NCBI GenBank assembly: GCA_000349905.1
Contig: KB722755.1
Span: 11,602-75,601, forward strand
DNA length: 64,000 nucleotides
From: Volvariella volvacea V23
Lineage: Eukaryota; Basidiomycota; Agaricomycetes; Agaricales; Pluteaceae
Reading direction: 5' to 3'
A program made the position numbers and the translations under genes. The notes under the pieces are model-generated. The model searched no databases. It saw only the letters and a list, made by a program, of their open reading frames with translations, and was not told the DNA's origin. Positions 1-14,569 of the stretch are shown in pieces. The number at the start of each line of letters is the position of its first letter. Within the stretch, counting starts at the first letter, position 1.

Positions 1-828
1 TCTAGTTAAGAGCTTAAATATGACACACTTTTCTGGAGAGCATTTCCCTAAGAAAAGTTGGATGTAGTAAAATTTTGATGATGGGCACTTTTTTAATGAC
101 TAATCATTTTTTTGGCATTGTAGTACTCTCCCAATATCTCAACTTATTTCTACTGTATGCCAGCAGGTGTGCCAACCTTCTGGACTTATGTCAGGAACTT
201 TGTGAATAGGGGTTTTTTTTTTCTTTTTTTTTCTTATTTATCATCACACCAATAATATAAAAACCCTAACAAATCACAGATTACTACCAGAAAATCAGCT
301 ACACAATGCTCCATCACTTTACCACTGCCACAGCTTATCTCTTTCTCACCTGTGCTACTAATAAAAACATTAACAACTATCTCATTTGAAAAGACAGCAT
401 CTAGTAAAAGGTGATAGTCTCATCCTTCTCAGATCAGAACAGCTAAGTCCAGTAGATGAACTGGCTATACTTTTCCCTCATTTAACTACAAGAATAAGGA
501 TAGAGAGATGACCTATGGATAAAGACCCCAATTCTACCTGATACCCCCTTTTGACTACAGAATGTGGAGATACTGTGGAGAACCAATAATTTGACTTTAA
601 CAAGCATACTTCTATCAAATCAGACAATTCTTCTAATTCTGTCTAACCACTCTTACTCCACCTCAAACCCACTGTTACGATGGTGAAAGACCGTCATTCA
701 GCTTGTGTATCATCAGACTCTCATTTCACTTTCTTATCGCACATCGGACATATTCTCTTTTCAGTAGTTACAACTGCTTCCAGTAACTACAACAGCATTC
801 CCCCATACAGTAATGAACACACGTATGA

Positions 829-869
829 CTTACACGTCCATAGCTTACGCGTCCATAGCTTACGTGTAC
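829..869. repeat. 15-bp tandem repeat, about 2.7 copies
   Basis: Two full 15-bp units (829-843 and 844-858) and a partial third (859-869) share the core CTTACRCGTCCATAG. The units differ at a CG/CA position, so the same mutational process may have touched them. It lies about 55 bp upstream of a TATA-like TATAAATA (924-931), inside the only CpG-containing part of the first 5.6 kb, which would suit a retrotransposon LTR promoter, but no LTR pair was found. Confidence 0.6.
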
Positions 870-1734
870 TCATGACTCGAACATCGCATTTCCTTTCCAA
901 GCCAAAACCTAATATCACAGAACCGTATAAATACCTCTATTTCATAGCATAGAACTTTAGCTTGACCTTCTGTTTCTTCTCTTACATCTACTTGTACTTT
1001 GCTGTGCAAAATATCATCTCAACTTACCTCATTAATACCTTTGACGGAACCACAACTCAACAGTATTGTTGTCCTCACCCATTCTCATCATCTTACTCGC
1101 TCTCAACGAAGGTACTAAGGTACCTCTGTCATAATTTAGCGATGTGTTAAGGTAACGTCATCATAACATCCACTGATCAATTGGCATAGTTGCAGCACAT
1201 CATTCTAATTACTAGATCATCAGTTTGATACCCCCATTTTCCCTACTCACATTTTCAGAAAAACTACTCTCTCAGTTCCATCAATCATTTGATAACTCTA
1301 ATGCCATCACCAGAGCAAAGCTATGGGAAATCTCACCCAGGAGGTACTCTATCAATCACAAGACAATGGCAAGTCAGTAGCTATTAAACTGATGGCAGGT
1401 AACTAGTCAGGTGCCAGATGAAGGAATGGTTATATCCAAAGAAGATAGAATGTAAATAGAAATGTATATTAGTAAGATTACTGGAACTATCTGGATGATA
1501 TATATATAAGAAAGGTAGTCCTTAGTTCTAGCTCTCCAGCTTCAACTTGGTCTACTTTTCTGAGTTCTATCTTTGTTCTAATCACTCCAACACCAATGAC
1601 CTCAAGGTCTATCTTTTCTCTTCTACTTCTTTAGTCATGGGATAGTGCACCCACAGACTATGGAGTACCTTTTGCCATTGGAAGGCTTACAAGGAGGTGA
1701 CTCTTGTCTGTTGCTTATCTGCTGAATGCCAAAT

Positions 1735-1832
1735 ATAATGATGGGCCAGTGCAGTTGCTAGGCCTCAGTTGCTGTGTGCTTCCAAAACTATCTGCTGTAA
1801 GCAGTAAGGGGTTCAACTCCCCACTTGGCTAG
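1735..1832 (+). other. tRNA-like T-arm / B box (SINE or decayed tRNA)
   Basis: At 1808-1822 GGGG-TTCAACT-CCCC forms a perfect T-arm with a seven-base loop and matches the pol III B box GGTTCRANTCC. The following bases (ACTTGGC) can pair imperfectly with GGGCCAGT near 1744. A convincing D-arm and anticodon arm could not be drawn, so this is either a mutated tRNA or the head of a tRNA-derived SINE. The A in the TTCAA loop where most B boxes have G would again be a CpG to CpA change. Confidence 0.3.
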
Positions 1833-2393
1833 CCTGTGAGCATCATAGATGGTCCCTCTTAGAACAGGACTTTATGCAGTCCACCAACCATGTAACACCA
1901 GCAACTTGTGTAGCTGTCCATCTGATGAATAAGTAACTAATTTAAGTAGCCACTATATACACCATCTCTACTGAATTATTTATTCTATTCCGAGATTTCT
2001 TTTCCATCCAAGGCATCAGCCTGCAGGCAATGATTGAATAAGTGAAAACCCAGGCATCTCCACCCACATAACCTTCTGTGGTCTGCAGTCATCATGCTGT
2101 AAGTGGATGGCCTCAGAGTGACTTTTCTGCTTCTGATTACCTAAGCAAATATGGATAGTGATGCTGCTGTGCTCAGATGAGAGTGGCCCTTGTCACTACA
2201 AGAGTATGACACTGTGTCTTGCAAAAGCATAACCTGGTGGTATTTGTGACCAGTAACAGTTGACTTCTAAATTCAGTTGCTAACAACTTGGTCCCATTTT
2301 AGAAGACTGAATTGTTATGATAATTTAATAAATTATACTAGTCTGAGAAATACAAGATTACACTTTTGTATATTATCTGCTGTGTAGCAAGTT

Positions 2394-3720
2394 ATGCTAA
2401 CATCAGCAATGCTTATCTCAGTTTTATTATGTAATTTGCTAATTCAAATGTTATACTCAAAAACTAAATGTTATGCAATAGGGACTTTGCAATTATTGCA
2501 ACAAATATATTTGTTATTAGTGGAAGCCTGGTTTGATAACACTATGTTCAAGTTTATTGATACTTATCTGGAAATATTGCAGGCTGAAATTGTGGAGGAA
2601 TTTGATAGTCAAACTCAGAGATGGCTGGTTTTTACTTAGTCTACTTTGTCACAGAAGCTGAAAAATCAGGAGGAAATGAAGAAGCATGTTAATAGCCATC
2701 CAAATGCATTATTATTCAAACAACCATATATTGTAACTTAGCTAGATATTGAATATGTATTAGTACTATGGTACAAGTATATGGAGGAAAAATGGCAGCC
2801 TATTACAGCAAAGATATTAAGGGTGAAGCACTTATATTTTGAGGAGGAATTGCAGGCCTCTGAGGTTGAGCAGCTTTATGATAGATAGATAAAGTCATTT
2901 CTGGTTGCATACAGGCTAAAGGAGTATTAGCACTATAGCAAGGCTAGATCACTGAGTGAGGATGTGATTAGGCATGAGCAAGACTGCATTTCTCATGTTC
3001 TAACCACTTTCAAGCCAAAAAACCAGTTTAACCTTGATAAAACAGGCTTGTTTTCATAGTAAGTCTTTAATACTTGGTTTTGACAAGATTTTAATAAGAG
3101 CTATATCTGATTGTTCTCTTGCATTAGGGCTAATAAGTAGCAAAGAGATAGACAAGTTTAGAATTGTAATTGTGCTAGCATGCAATGCTGATGGCTCAGA
3201 GTTATTGAAGCCAGTCTTTATCAGAAAGTTTAAAAAGCTATGGTGCTTCAAGAAGAAGGATGAAGACTACTATGGGTTTCACTACCAGTGTAATAAGGAG
3301 GCATGGATAATATCTGTAATTTTGAAAGAGTACTGTATTTTTATCTCTGCAATAATAGCTCAACTAATTATTTTGGCAGATGGACTAAGCAACTTAATAT
3401 ACACATGCAAAAACAAAACTGACACATCTGTCTTCTTCTCAATAATTTCTCAGGTCATTTTATTGTGTATTAACCAAAGAATATCACTCTAGAGTACTTT
3501 GAACCAAACTTGATCTCAGCTATTTAACTCCTTAATGCTAGAATAATTCAGTGTGTAAAAGCATACTACTATTGTGAATTTTGCAACTATGCTATAGATT
3601 TAGATAATGCTAGTGAAGAGAAAATATTAACTTTCTCAAAGCTATGTATATGGGCAAACAAGCTTGGCTTGGTCTTCATAAAGATACCATTATCATCTGT
3701 TGAAACCACACCTTGATCCA
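2394..3720 (+). mobile_element. Decayed pogo/Tigger-type transposase (CENP-B HTH + DDE)
   Basis: Pieces in shifting frames follow the order of a pogo-family transposase: a helix-turn-helix block (KFIDTYLEI about 2550, then QKLKNQEEMKKHV about 2655), a CENP-B-type linker to about 2990, then DDE blocks with LDKTGLF (first Asp, about 3036), ACNADGSELLKPVFI (about 3178-3225) and NNFSGH (3441-3458). Intact relatives read DNFSGH at the last block, so the second catalytic Asp is Asn here. Several in-frame TAG stops sit where CAG would be expected. It is inactive. Termini are not certain; ATTACC/GGTAAT-rich sequence at 4020-4200 may hold one terminal repeat. Confidence 0.75.
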
Positions 3721-4029
3721 ATCAGAACACTACTAGTATGTATTCAATCTTATGCTTTACCAAATCTAACATGCTTGTATTAGTAATGCTAATGAGCCCA
3801 TGGATCTATGAAGTAATTCTACTGCTTGGGATATTATCTGAGAATTTGGTGCAATAGAGATAACATTACTCATGGCCAAGGATAAGCTACAAAGCTATTT
3901 AGGTAATCACTATCAGAATGAGAATTAGTGGCCAACACTTGATATCATTATGAATGCTAAGAGTGATCTCAGTGAAACCATGAACTTTATTCAACATCTT
4001 ACTATCACTTATTACTATTAATCACCACC

Positions 4030-4260
4030 AATATAAGTGGCAATAAGTGGTAATAAATGGTAATTCTATAATAATTATTAGATAATGTCATGATGATAAA
4101 ATCTAATTATACAGGGAGACTTATATAAAATCTAGTAATCTCAGGTAATTAAGGTAAAAGTGTAATTTATAAACATTACCTCTGATTACCACCAGTTATA
4201 TATGATTATATACAGTTATACATGGTTATATATTATAACATATCATTATACTTTTGAATT
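4030..4260. repeat. AT-rich imperfect tandem and inverted repeats
   Basis: GTGGTAATAA-like units recur at about 4035-4065, and the reverse motif ATTACCACC appears near 4186-4195, so the stretch could fold back. From 4197 to 4255 TTATA(C/T)(A/G) units repeat (TTATATATG, TTATATACA, TTATACATG). This may be the terminal region of a DNA transposon lying just downstream of the decayed transposase, but no target-site duplication was identified. Confidence 0.45.
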
Positions 4261-4338
4261 TTTTCTGATGTGTTGTTTTTTAGAATACACACTCCAATTC
4301 AGACTTTGCACTAGTATCTGACTATTCTGAGTACCTTG

Positions 4339-4359
4339 AAATAAAATAAAATAAAATAA
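4339..4359. repeat. AAATA microsatellite, four copies
   Basis: A run of four AAATA units ending in AAATAAG. It is an ordinary short tandem repeat in AT-rich sequence with no visible functional role. Confidence 0.9.
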
Positions 4360-4924
4360 GCATATTTGGTTAAATATATTGTCTGTAAATTACACTTGAA
4401 CAGAGGATATATATTTCAATTTTATGTTTCTTTTTCAGTGACTAAAGGCTCCAATATAGGATTAAATCATCTGAGACCATCTTGAAACCCTTGAAGCCAT
4501 GTATTGCTCTATTTTTCTAGGTAAAGATAATACTATAGTGTTTATTGCAACAGGAAATATTAAATATTATTTCCTGTACTTATCTATTGAAATGTATATA
4601 ACACAATTTGGTATACACATTACAATACTGGCACCATGGCTTTATTGCCTTTCTGGCAATTTTCAAACATATTTGTATATCATAATATATTTTGGCCTTC
4701 AAACTCTATTGCTTATTTATATATTCATATAGTTAATGCTATAACCATAGTACAATATGTCATAATGCATATTGTCAATTCCTACCTCTTTTTAATGCAA
4801 TATGAGATTTATTCATTAGGATATTGTGTGACATCTTGTGACAGTATTATAGTAACACTGTTCTCCTTTGCTGCCAATCTGTTACTATCTATCTTCTACA
4901 CTGAAGTCTTCTCTTTCTTAAAGT

Positions 4925-5235
4925 ATTTATTAAGATTCCTCATGTTTACATATATTTAGTTTCCAAGACAGAGTTGACTGGTTAAATACTAAGTGCTCTT
5001 CCATCTGGTTTTTAAACTCCTTTACAATTGCTGCATGAGACATTCTGGGGTATTTGTCAATAAATTTATATATAACTAGTCAATCTGCCAGGATAAGAAG
5101 CTTACAAATATGCTTCTTGGCAGATTTAGCACTGGTTCTCAGTTCATTGATTCTTGTTTCCCCTTTAGGACTAGGTTTTTGAGCATAAGAAGTAGGAGGG
5201 TGGGGTTTGTGAATGGGTACATAATTGGGAGCAAA
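4925..5235 (-). mobile_element. Second pogo-type remnant, N-terminal CENP-B HTH
   Basis: The minus strand reads about 80 codons that look like the N-terminus of a pogo/Tigger transposase: KSAKKHICKLLILAD, a TGA stop, LVIYKFIDKYPRMSHAAI, VKEFKNQMEE, then QSTLSWKL. The plus-strand copy near 2550-2660 has the same order of blocks (KFIDTYLEI, IVEEFD, STLSQKLK), so these are two members of one family in opposite orientation. The TGA and the Trp in STLSW both fit loss of CGA and CGG arginine codons by CpG deamination. The DDE part is not recognisable further along this strand. Confidence 0.7.
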
Positions 5236-5513
5236 GACAAAAAATCTGTTCTAATGCCTCTCATCAGTGTCCACCTAGACAATCTCATACTGCATATTTC
5301 TGAGATTTACCCAATGCATTATGCATTATGCACTATCACATGTATTTCCCTTGGGAATAATATTTGTTCCAGCCAAAATCTAATGCAATATGAGATTTAT
5401 GCATTGTGACTATATACATTATAACATATTATACTATATATTGAACTGTGTGCCTTATAGATACATTAGACAAATTTGTTGTACTTTATATTTTCCTATT
5501 TTCCTAATACTAG

Positions 5514-7052
5514 CTAAAGACTATTAAAAAAAGGTTTGGTCACAATTTCCAAGTTTTGAATAGGTAAGTAATATAAAAAAATGTCTTTAATAGCATTATA
5601 TGTGAAATATTGAGGATGAGCAGAGTTGCTGATTGAAATATGTGAAACCCTCCATTGGCTTCTTAGAAACGAAGACTTCAGAGATTTGCAAAAGGCATCC
5701 TAGATCAAGATATGCATAAACATGCAAAAGATGTAATAAGCTGGAAACTTACCAAATTGTTGGTGTTACTACCAATCCCTTCCACTTCAATAGTTGGATC
5801 TGGTGCAGTGGCATAGCGATAATCGATGCTAATGCTTTTCAAGACAGGCAGTTGTTGAATCAAAAGTTCCAACAACTCTGGGGACAAATATTCAACTCTC
5901 AAAGAGCATGACTCTAGGGCATGAAAACGGTTCCGGGGATTGTCCGATAGCTTGAGCGTATTAGCGTGAATGCTAAGCACTCGACGTATGTGATAAATGT
6001 CTGCCCCAAGTGGAAGAAGTGCGATTTGAAGATTGAGAAGGTAGGAGTTGGCTTGAAGATGGTCAATGATCCGGTACATCCCTAAATTGGCCTCTGGCTG
6101 GAATGATCCTGCAAAGGCAGAACGTACTGAATATCGGCCAGCAACAAGGCTTAACCCACGGAGTGTCTTTGAATGCTTGAGCAGAAATGCAACAAAAACC
6201 TCAGGTGATTGGAGATGGGTCCCATCAAGAGTGATGGTCAAGGAAATCTGCATTAGCCCCGGAAATGTTCCTAGGTGTTGATAGAAACGCGAGAGGTCCA
6301 AGGTAGGAATATTGCTATCCGAAGTAAGTGAGAACACTCGTAAATTTCGCAGGTTGTTGACGAAAACACCTAATGCATCGAGTGTGTGTGATGTCTGGAT
6401 TTGCATGTTGGGGCAATCATGGGTGAAGGTGTGTATGAAAAACTCTTGTAGAGCGAACAAGTTGCTGGCTAATGGCAAAGAAATCAGCGCCTCTGCAGGT
6501 AATTTGATGGAGGGTGCTGCGCATACGGACAAGAACAGGGCTGAGGAACTCTTGCAGCGGTTGGAAGTCTTTGGCGCCTATCCAGTCAATTGAATACTCC
6601 TCTAAATTGACGAAGTGGGCAATTGCTTCTTGTACCTTCCACCTATCTTCTTGTATAGTCTGTTCCAATTGCTGCAGCTTCCAGAGCCTCAAGCGGTCTG
6701 GATTTGTTCGAAATAGGATTCCTTGCCAGAGACTAGCTGGGGGTAGTTTGCTTGGGTATATTGCCCATGGAACAAGATTGACATGGCGGACATGGGGTGC
6801 AATGGAGGGTTTGCTTCTGCCCATAGGCTACGAAGAGAATCGCCCAGAGCCAAAGCTGTAAACGTACCATAAATGTTGACAGAGACGCTGCACCCTAGCG
6901 CTGTCACTGCCACCAATTGTGATATCCCTATATCGAGCAGCCATCCCCAAATTATAGATAGCGAGATTCAAATAGAGGAGACTATAGATCTCGTTCGCAG
7001 TCAAGTACTGAGCAATCATGACCCATATGTCATATGGGAGTATGGGGCACAT
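5514..7052 (-). CDS. F-box / LRR-like protein
   Basis: Four exons join in phase: 7052-6868, 6813-6527, 6468-5753, 5699-5514, about 457 residues. The N-terminus (MCPILPYDIWVMIAQYL, then YSLLYLNLA) is F-box-like, with the usual agaricomycete pattern of P-D-I followed by alternating hydrophobic residues. The rest has leucine-rich, LRR-like segments (LRNLRVFSL, FPGLMQISL, LPVLKSISI). Such proteins recruit targets to SCF ubiquitin ligases; the target is unknown. The penultimate stretch WRVSHISI is the usual end of this family, but the frame runs on for about 40 more codons into the CpG-poor transposon block before a TAG at 5514, so the C-terminus may have been extended or the real end altered by insertion. 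Introns are 53-58 nt. Confidence 0.75.
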
Positions 7053-7946
7053 CGCGGGGGCTTGATGAAGACATTAGCCCACCAAGGATTATAAGCATTG
7101 GTCAAGTCAAAGTCGGCGCCGCAGCAAGAGGGCTGGCTGAATCAACAGCACCGAGATTGGAGAGCTGATGCCCTTGAGGGGATGGACCGGGAGGTAGCCA
7201 AATATGGTGAGCAGCTGATAGGCTTTGAGTTTTCAGAGTGCAAGTACAGAAATGCTGTGAAACGGACCCTGATAAGTGTGCTAACGTTCGGGTTAAGATA
7301 AACGACAGGACACGCTTCAGTCGTTCCTCTCTGCACCCCAAGAGTTGGAGACTAGGATGATACTGTCGCTGGTGCCGTACGAAACACAAACCTTGCCCAA
7401 TGCCGGATTGCAGTATGTTCTTACGGGTCAAGGACCAGGGGGTGACCCCACAGTACAACGTCAACAGAACAGCGACTGGCCCTGAGAGTTATATTTAGAC
7501 GGGATTGCAATCTGTGTGACGCTGGCGGTGAGGTCGTGGCATTGCCCAGGTGTTTGAGCCATAGCCTCTTGCCACATTGGGGTGCAATGAAACGGACATG
7601 GTGAGAAGTGCTGTCAAATACGTTTTACTCGTTCGTGCTGCGACAGCTGCCACAAGGATTGAAGTTCGTATTGGTCGCGTTCGGGGTGTGCGCTAAAGAA
7701 GGCGTTCGGCATGGGGTGACGGAAGAAGCGTCGGATCGGCATTGGCCAGGATGATCTGCGCCGCGCTTCTTAATTGGAGAATGTGGCAAGCAAACAACCG
7801 TTCGCGAACCTCGTGCTGTCATCCACCACTCTTGCCATAGCAAATGTCGAAAAAATGCGACGCCGCTTTGAGTGCGCGTGACCACAGCTGGGGAGGACAC
7901 TGGCCATCCCACCTCCCGCCGTCCTCCCTGCCCTTTCTCCCTCTCC
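7053..7946. other. Divergent intergenic region
   Basis: This 0.9-kb stretch separates the starts of the F-box gene (minus) and the O-methyltransferase gene (plus). Open frames up to about 120 codons on both strands overlap each other, lack recognisable domains and look like chance frames. From about 7600 the sequence is CpG-rich again. No TATA box was recognised with confidence. Confidence 0.6.
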
Positions 7947-10900
7947 ATGACCTTCGCCGTCTTGCGCGCGTTGCACGCCGTCATCGGGGAGGCCATCGAG
8001 GATATAGAGCGTGTATATTCATCTCAGTCTCAGCCATCCCCGTCCCCTTGCGCTTCCTCCTGCTTGGCTGGCCCCTATGCCTCCCCTCCTCCAACGCCGT
8101 CAACTGCATGCCCGGCAATTTCATGTTCTTCATCCATCCGTCCTGACTTTCCTTCGCTTGACATACCATACGACCCAACATCAGTTGGAGAGGTCCTTAC
8201 ATCGGACCCCGTGGTCGTCGAGGCTATATCTCGTATTATCGCCGCGTCGGGTCAGCTGGCAGCCACAGTCCAGAACCCATTTCTAACTCTATGCGATGCT
8301 GCCATGAATGTAAGTCGCATATACCCATATCATATCCACACGCTTTCACAATCTTGTCAGTATCACCTTCCCTCGTGTCTTCGGCTTCTAGAGGCATCGC
8401 ACGCCGTAGAGATACTTAGGGAGGCTGGACTAAATGGAATGCACGTAGATGTGCTTTCCGAGAAGACTGGTGTCGAGAAGAGCAAACTTGGTGGCTTCTC
8501 TTTCATGTTGCTTTGCTGCGCTTCCGTGCTCATTTCTGGCGATTAGCCCATATACTGCGACTTTTGTGTACTCACCACCTCATGCGAGAGCTTTCCCCGA
8601 ATACATTCACAATCAATCGAGTTTCTTCACTTATAGATTCCGGCAAGACTCTTTCACAATTGCGAGAATATGAGAAAAGTGGAAGGTAAGCACTCATTGG
8701 CCAACTTATCAGCAGAATGGCTCGACTGTGGCGAAAGGCCCGAATACAAGTATCGCGAAACGGATGGAATTGCAGCGTTTGTTGGATTATGGTGCGTTCG
8801 ATCCGTTTCGCGCAACACGTTCAATGCGCTCATTATTTGACTTACAGTACAGACGAATTGCAGAAATCCTCTGCATACTTAACGGAGGCATATCTGTTAT
8901 CGTCGTCGCCTTCAACCCGATTAGCTCGTGACCCAACTCGGGCACCATTTTGCTTTGCATTTGGTTGTATTGAGGAGGGACGCAGGAGCCCCCAGACAAA
9001 AGGTTATACGATACACAGCCTATACCCGTTTCACAACCCCTAATGTTCGCTTCAGGTGTAGGTTATTTCGCTTGGTTAGAGGGTGAAAGACATTCAGCCT
9101 TGTCAAATGGGTACGCCTTCTTGAGGAATCACATTCCCTAAGCAATCCAAATAACCTGTGATAGAGCCGAAATAGGAACGGTTAATAGGTACCCCCCTGC
9201 ACGAAGCACGTCAACACCGAGCATCGTAGGCCAACCTCCAGGAAATAAGAATCAATTCAGGCTAGAAAGGTTTGGATACGCAATGAATGGTACCTGCCTA
9301 TGGGATGCCCCTGGGACTGTGTTAAAAAGTGCGCATATAACTGCAGATCTTGCTGCATAAGTTATTGATCGTTAATATATAGTTTTCCCTTGGCATGAGC
9401 TGCCGAAGGGCAGCGTGATTGTGGATGTCGGGGGTGGTATTGGCAGCACCACTATGATTCTAGCCACTGCCCTGCTCGTGGATGCTGCGAACTCCTTATC
9501 ACGGTCCAGTCACTCCGCACCTCTCGTGCCTAGCGATGGCAATAAATTAGCAACTGGAATAAAGGGTTCACAATTGACTTTCGTTATTCAAGACCGCGAA
9601 CAGGTCTGCCAAATGGGAGAGAAGGTTTGTCGCCTTTATGTTGCACCAGATTCATCCACTCACATAGGGCAGGCGTGGAGAGATCAGTGCCCCTCCCTTT
9701 TAGAATCTGGTGCGGTTGTGTTTCAAGGTATGCACAATGCATCATTTAGGATAATGTGTTCGCGTTAACGCAGTCGAGACAGTGCACGATTTCTTCCAAC
9801 CGCAACTGGTCAAGAACGCCGCTGTTTTCTATCTACGTGTCATTTTGCATGACTGGCCTGATAGCTTTGCGCGCAGAATCTTACTAAGGCTTCGCGAAGC
9901 CGCTCTTGATAATACAACCCTCATCATTTCTGACTTCGTGTTACCACTGGCCTGTGTGGACGGTTCAGACAATGACGAGGACCTGCAGCAGATTGAGGGT
10001 GCTCAGTGTAGCTTGGCACAGCCCCCTTTGCTCGCCAATATGGGAAAAGCGAGCTCTATTGCGTATTGGATGGACCTAACGGTTTGTGTCCAATCAACCT
10101 GTAGCGTGACTAAGATCTAATGTCCTTTGAAGATGCAAGTCACATTCAATGCGCAAGAAAGAACTTTGCGAGAGGTTGTCTCGCTCACTGCCTCTGCCGG
10201 ATGGAAAGTGAAAAAGGTGACCCGTGTAGCTGGATCGCTCTTTGGTCATATTATTGCTGTTCCCACTGTTATACCCTCAAAGACTGCCGTGCTATCAGCA
10301 GCAAATTCTGATCAAATGTCGCCCAATCTGCAAGCTACGTCGACAGCCACCCAAATCGGGAGGCCCAACGTCCTGGAAAACAATACCAACTATACGGATA
10401 GTGGAAATGCGTATTCCCGCAGCGGTACCCCCACATTCTGCTCTCGAACCATCCTTCCTCGTGCTGCTGCATCTAAACTCCACGGCCAGAAAGGGAGTGA
10501 CATCGGCAAAAGCAGAATACCAACGTTCAAAATGGGTAATCCCATACCACTTAGAAAACGACCGCTACCAACAGTCCCTACTGTTCAAGCTCGGACCCAA
10601 ACACCTGGTCCAGGTAAAGCGGCGATCATTACACCTACAGGCACTCCTGCAAATATGCACTCTACACCCACGCCGCTGCTCCGTAATCGCCGCCTGTCTA
10701 ACGCACTAAAGCTCTCCCCAGTAGGAGTGCCCTTATCCCCTTCCTCGCCTATGCAGCCCAACCCAACTAGTGTGACTGGCAGCAGTGCACACCAGGTAGT
10801 GAGGCGTCGTGCTTCACATGCAGGATTGCCCTTCTTGAGGAGCAAAACCTCTTCCCCAGTTCCTCCAGTCCCCCCTGTCCCCGCACTGCCTAGCACATTA

Positions 10901-11269
10901 GGATCACCTGTCTCAATTAAAGACTCTAAGGGCATTGCAGCAACACCCGTGCTACGAGATAGAGTGCGGCAGCCATCATTAGCGCGCCGAGCGTCATCTG
11001 CAACATTAACCATGATTCCCCAGCGAAGTCCTAGCGCTGGTGAAAGTTCGATCGGAACAGCACCCAAAATGGGAGCGGCAGGGTCTACCCACCGCCGAGG
11101 TGTATACTCAAGATTGATGAGCCCAATCATGAATAAGTCAACTTTGCACACCACTACGGACACCAGTCCGAGAGCCCCTAGTTTTGCTGGGCATAACGGA
11201 GCTGGAAAAGTGCTGGAGGCACCAGCAAGGTTAGAGAAAACAACTAAGAAATGGGTCTTGACACTATAG
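7947..11269 (+). CDS. SAM-dependent O-methyltransferase with long C-terminal tail
   Basis: Eleven exons join in phase: 7947-8309, 8361-8490, 8547-8685, 8738-8791, 8848-8963, 9056-9110, 9165-9188, 9261-9328, 9383-9727, 9774-10081, 10133-11269; about 912 residues. The first ~580 follow the basidiomycete plant-type O-methyltransferase family: N-terminal dimerisation helices (EILREAGLNGMHVD), CTDE, RFGYAMNGT, LPKGSVIVDVGGG (SAM-binding loop), FVIQDR, and HDWPD with the catalytic His. The substrate cannot be told. Two oddities: about 30 extra residues between ILA and FVIQDR, and after the normal family end (SLFGHIIAVP) a further ~320 residues rich in Pro, Ser, Thr and Arg (PVPPVPPVPALP). The tail is in one open exon, so it is probably translated; it is low-complexity and of unknown role. 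Exon 7 is only 24 nt. Confidence 0.85.
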
Positions 11270-11429
11270 GGTGGGTCTGGCGTGGATTGGGTTTTGGTTA
11301 TCACTAAATTTGATGGTGGGGTTTTTGTTACAATCCTAATCCGCGAAATTAAGTACTATGCCTGGTAGATCCTAGATGGTAGCAGAGGTTTCTTGATAAT
11401 GCCATACAATGAGCTGTCTCTGGGATTAA

Positions 11430-14569
<3,140 letters not shown>

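Larger units (their letters stand above)
1..5513. other. AT-rich, CpG-depleted transposon graveyard
   Basis: By eye the dinucleotide CG is absent from 1-676, appears repeatedly between 677 and about 1160, and then is almost absent (one at 1991) until about 5670, where normal gene sequence starts. TG, CA and TA are common. No intact gene is present: every longer open frame is a fragment, and frames that resemble transposase are broken by stops and frameshifts. The pattern fits cytosine methylation followed by deamination, or a RIP-like process, acting on repeats. The pieces that can be recognised are listed separately; the rest of the block (for example 1-670, 1160-1730, 3720-4920) contains nothing I can identify. 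Confidence 0.85.

Noticed and set aside
10585..11304. 239-codon frame antisense to the O-methyltransferase tail
   Set aside because: It is low-complexity, mirrors the Pro/Ser-rich sense strand, has no domain and no splice signals of its own; the sense frame joins a conserved enzyme.
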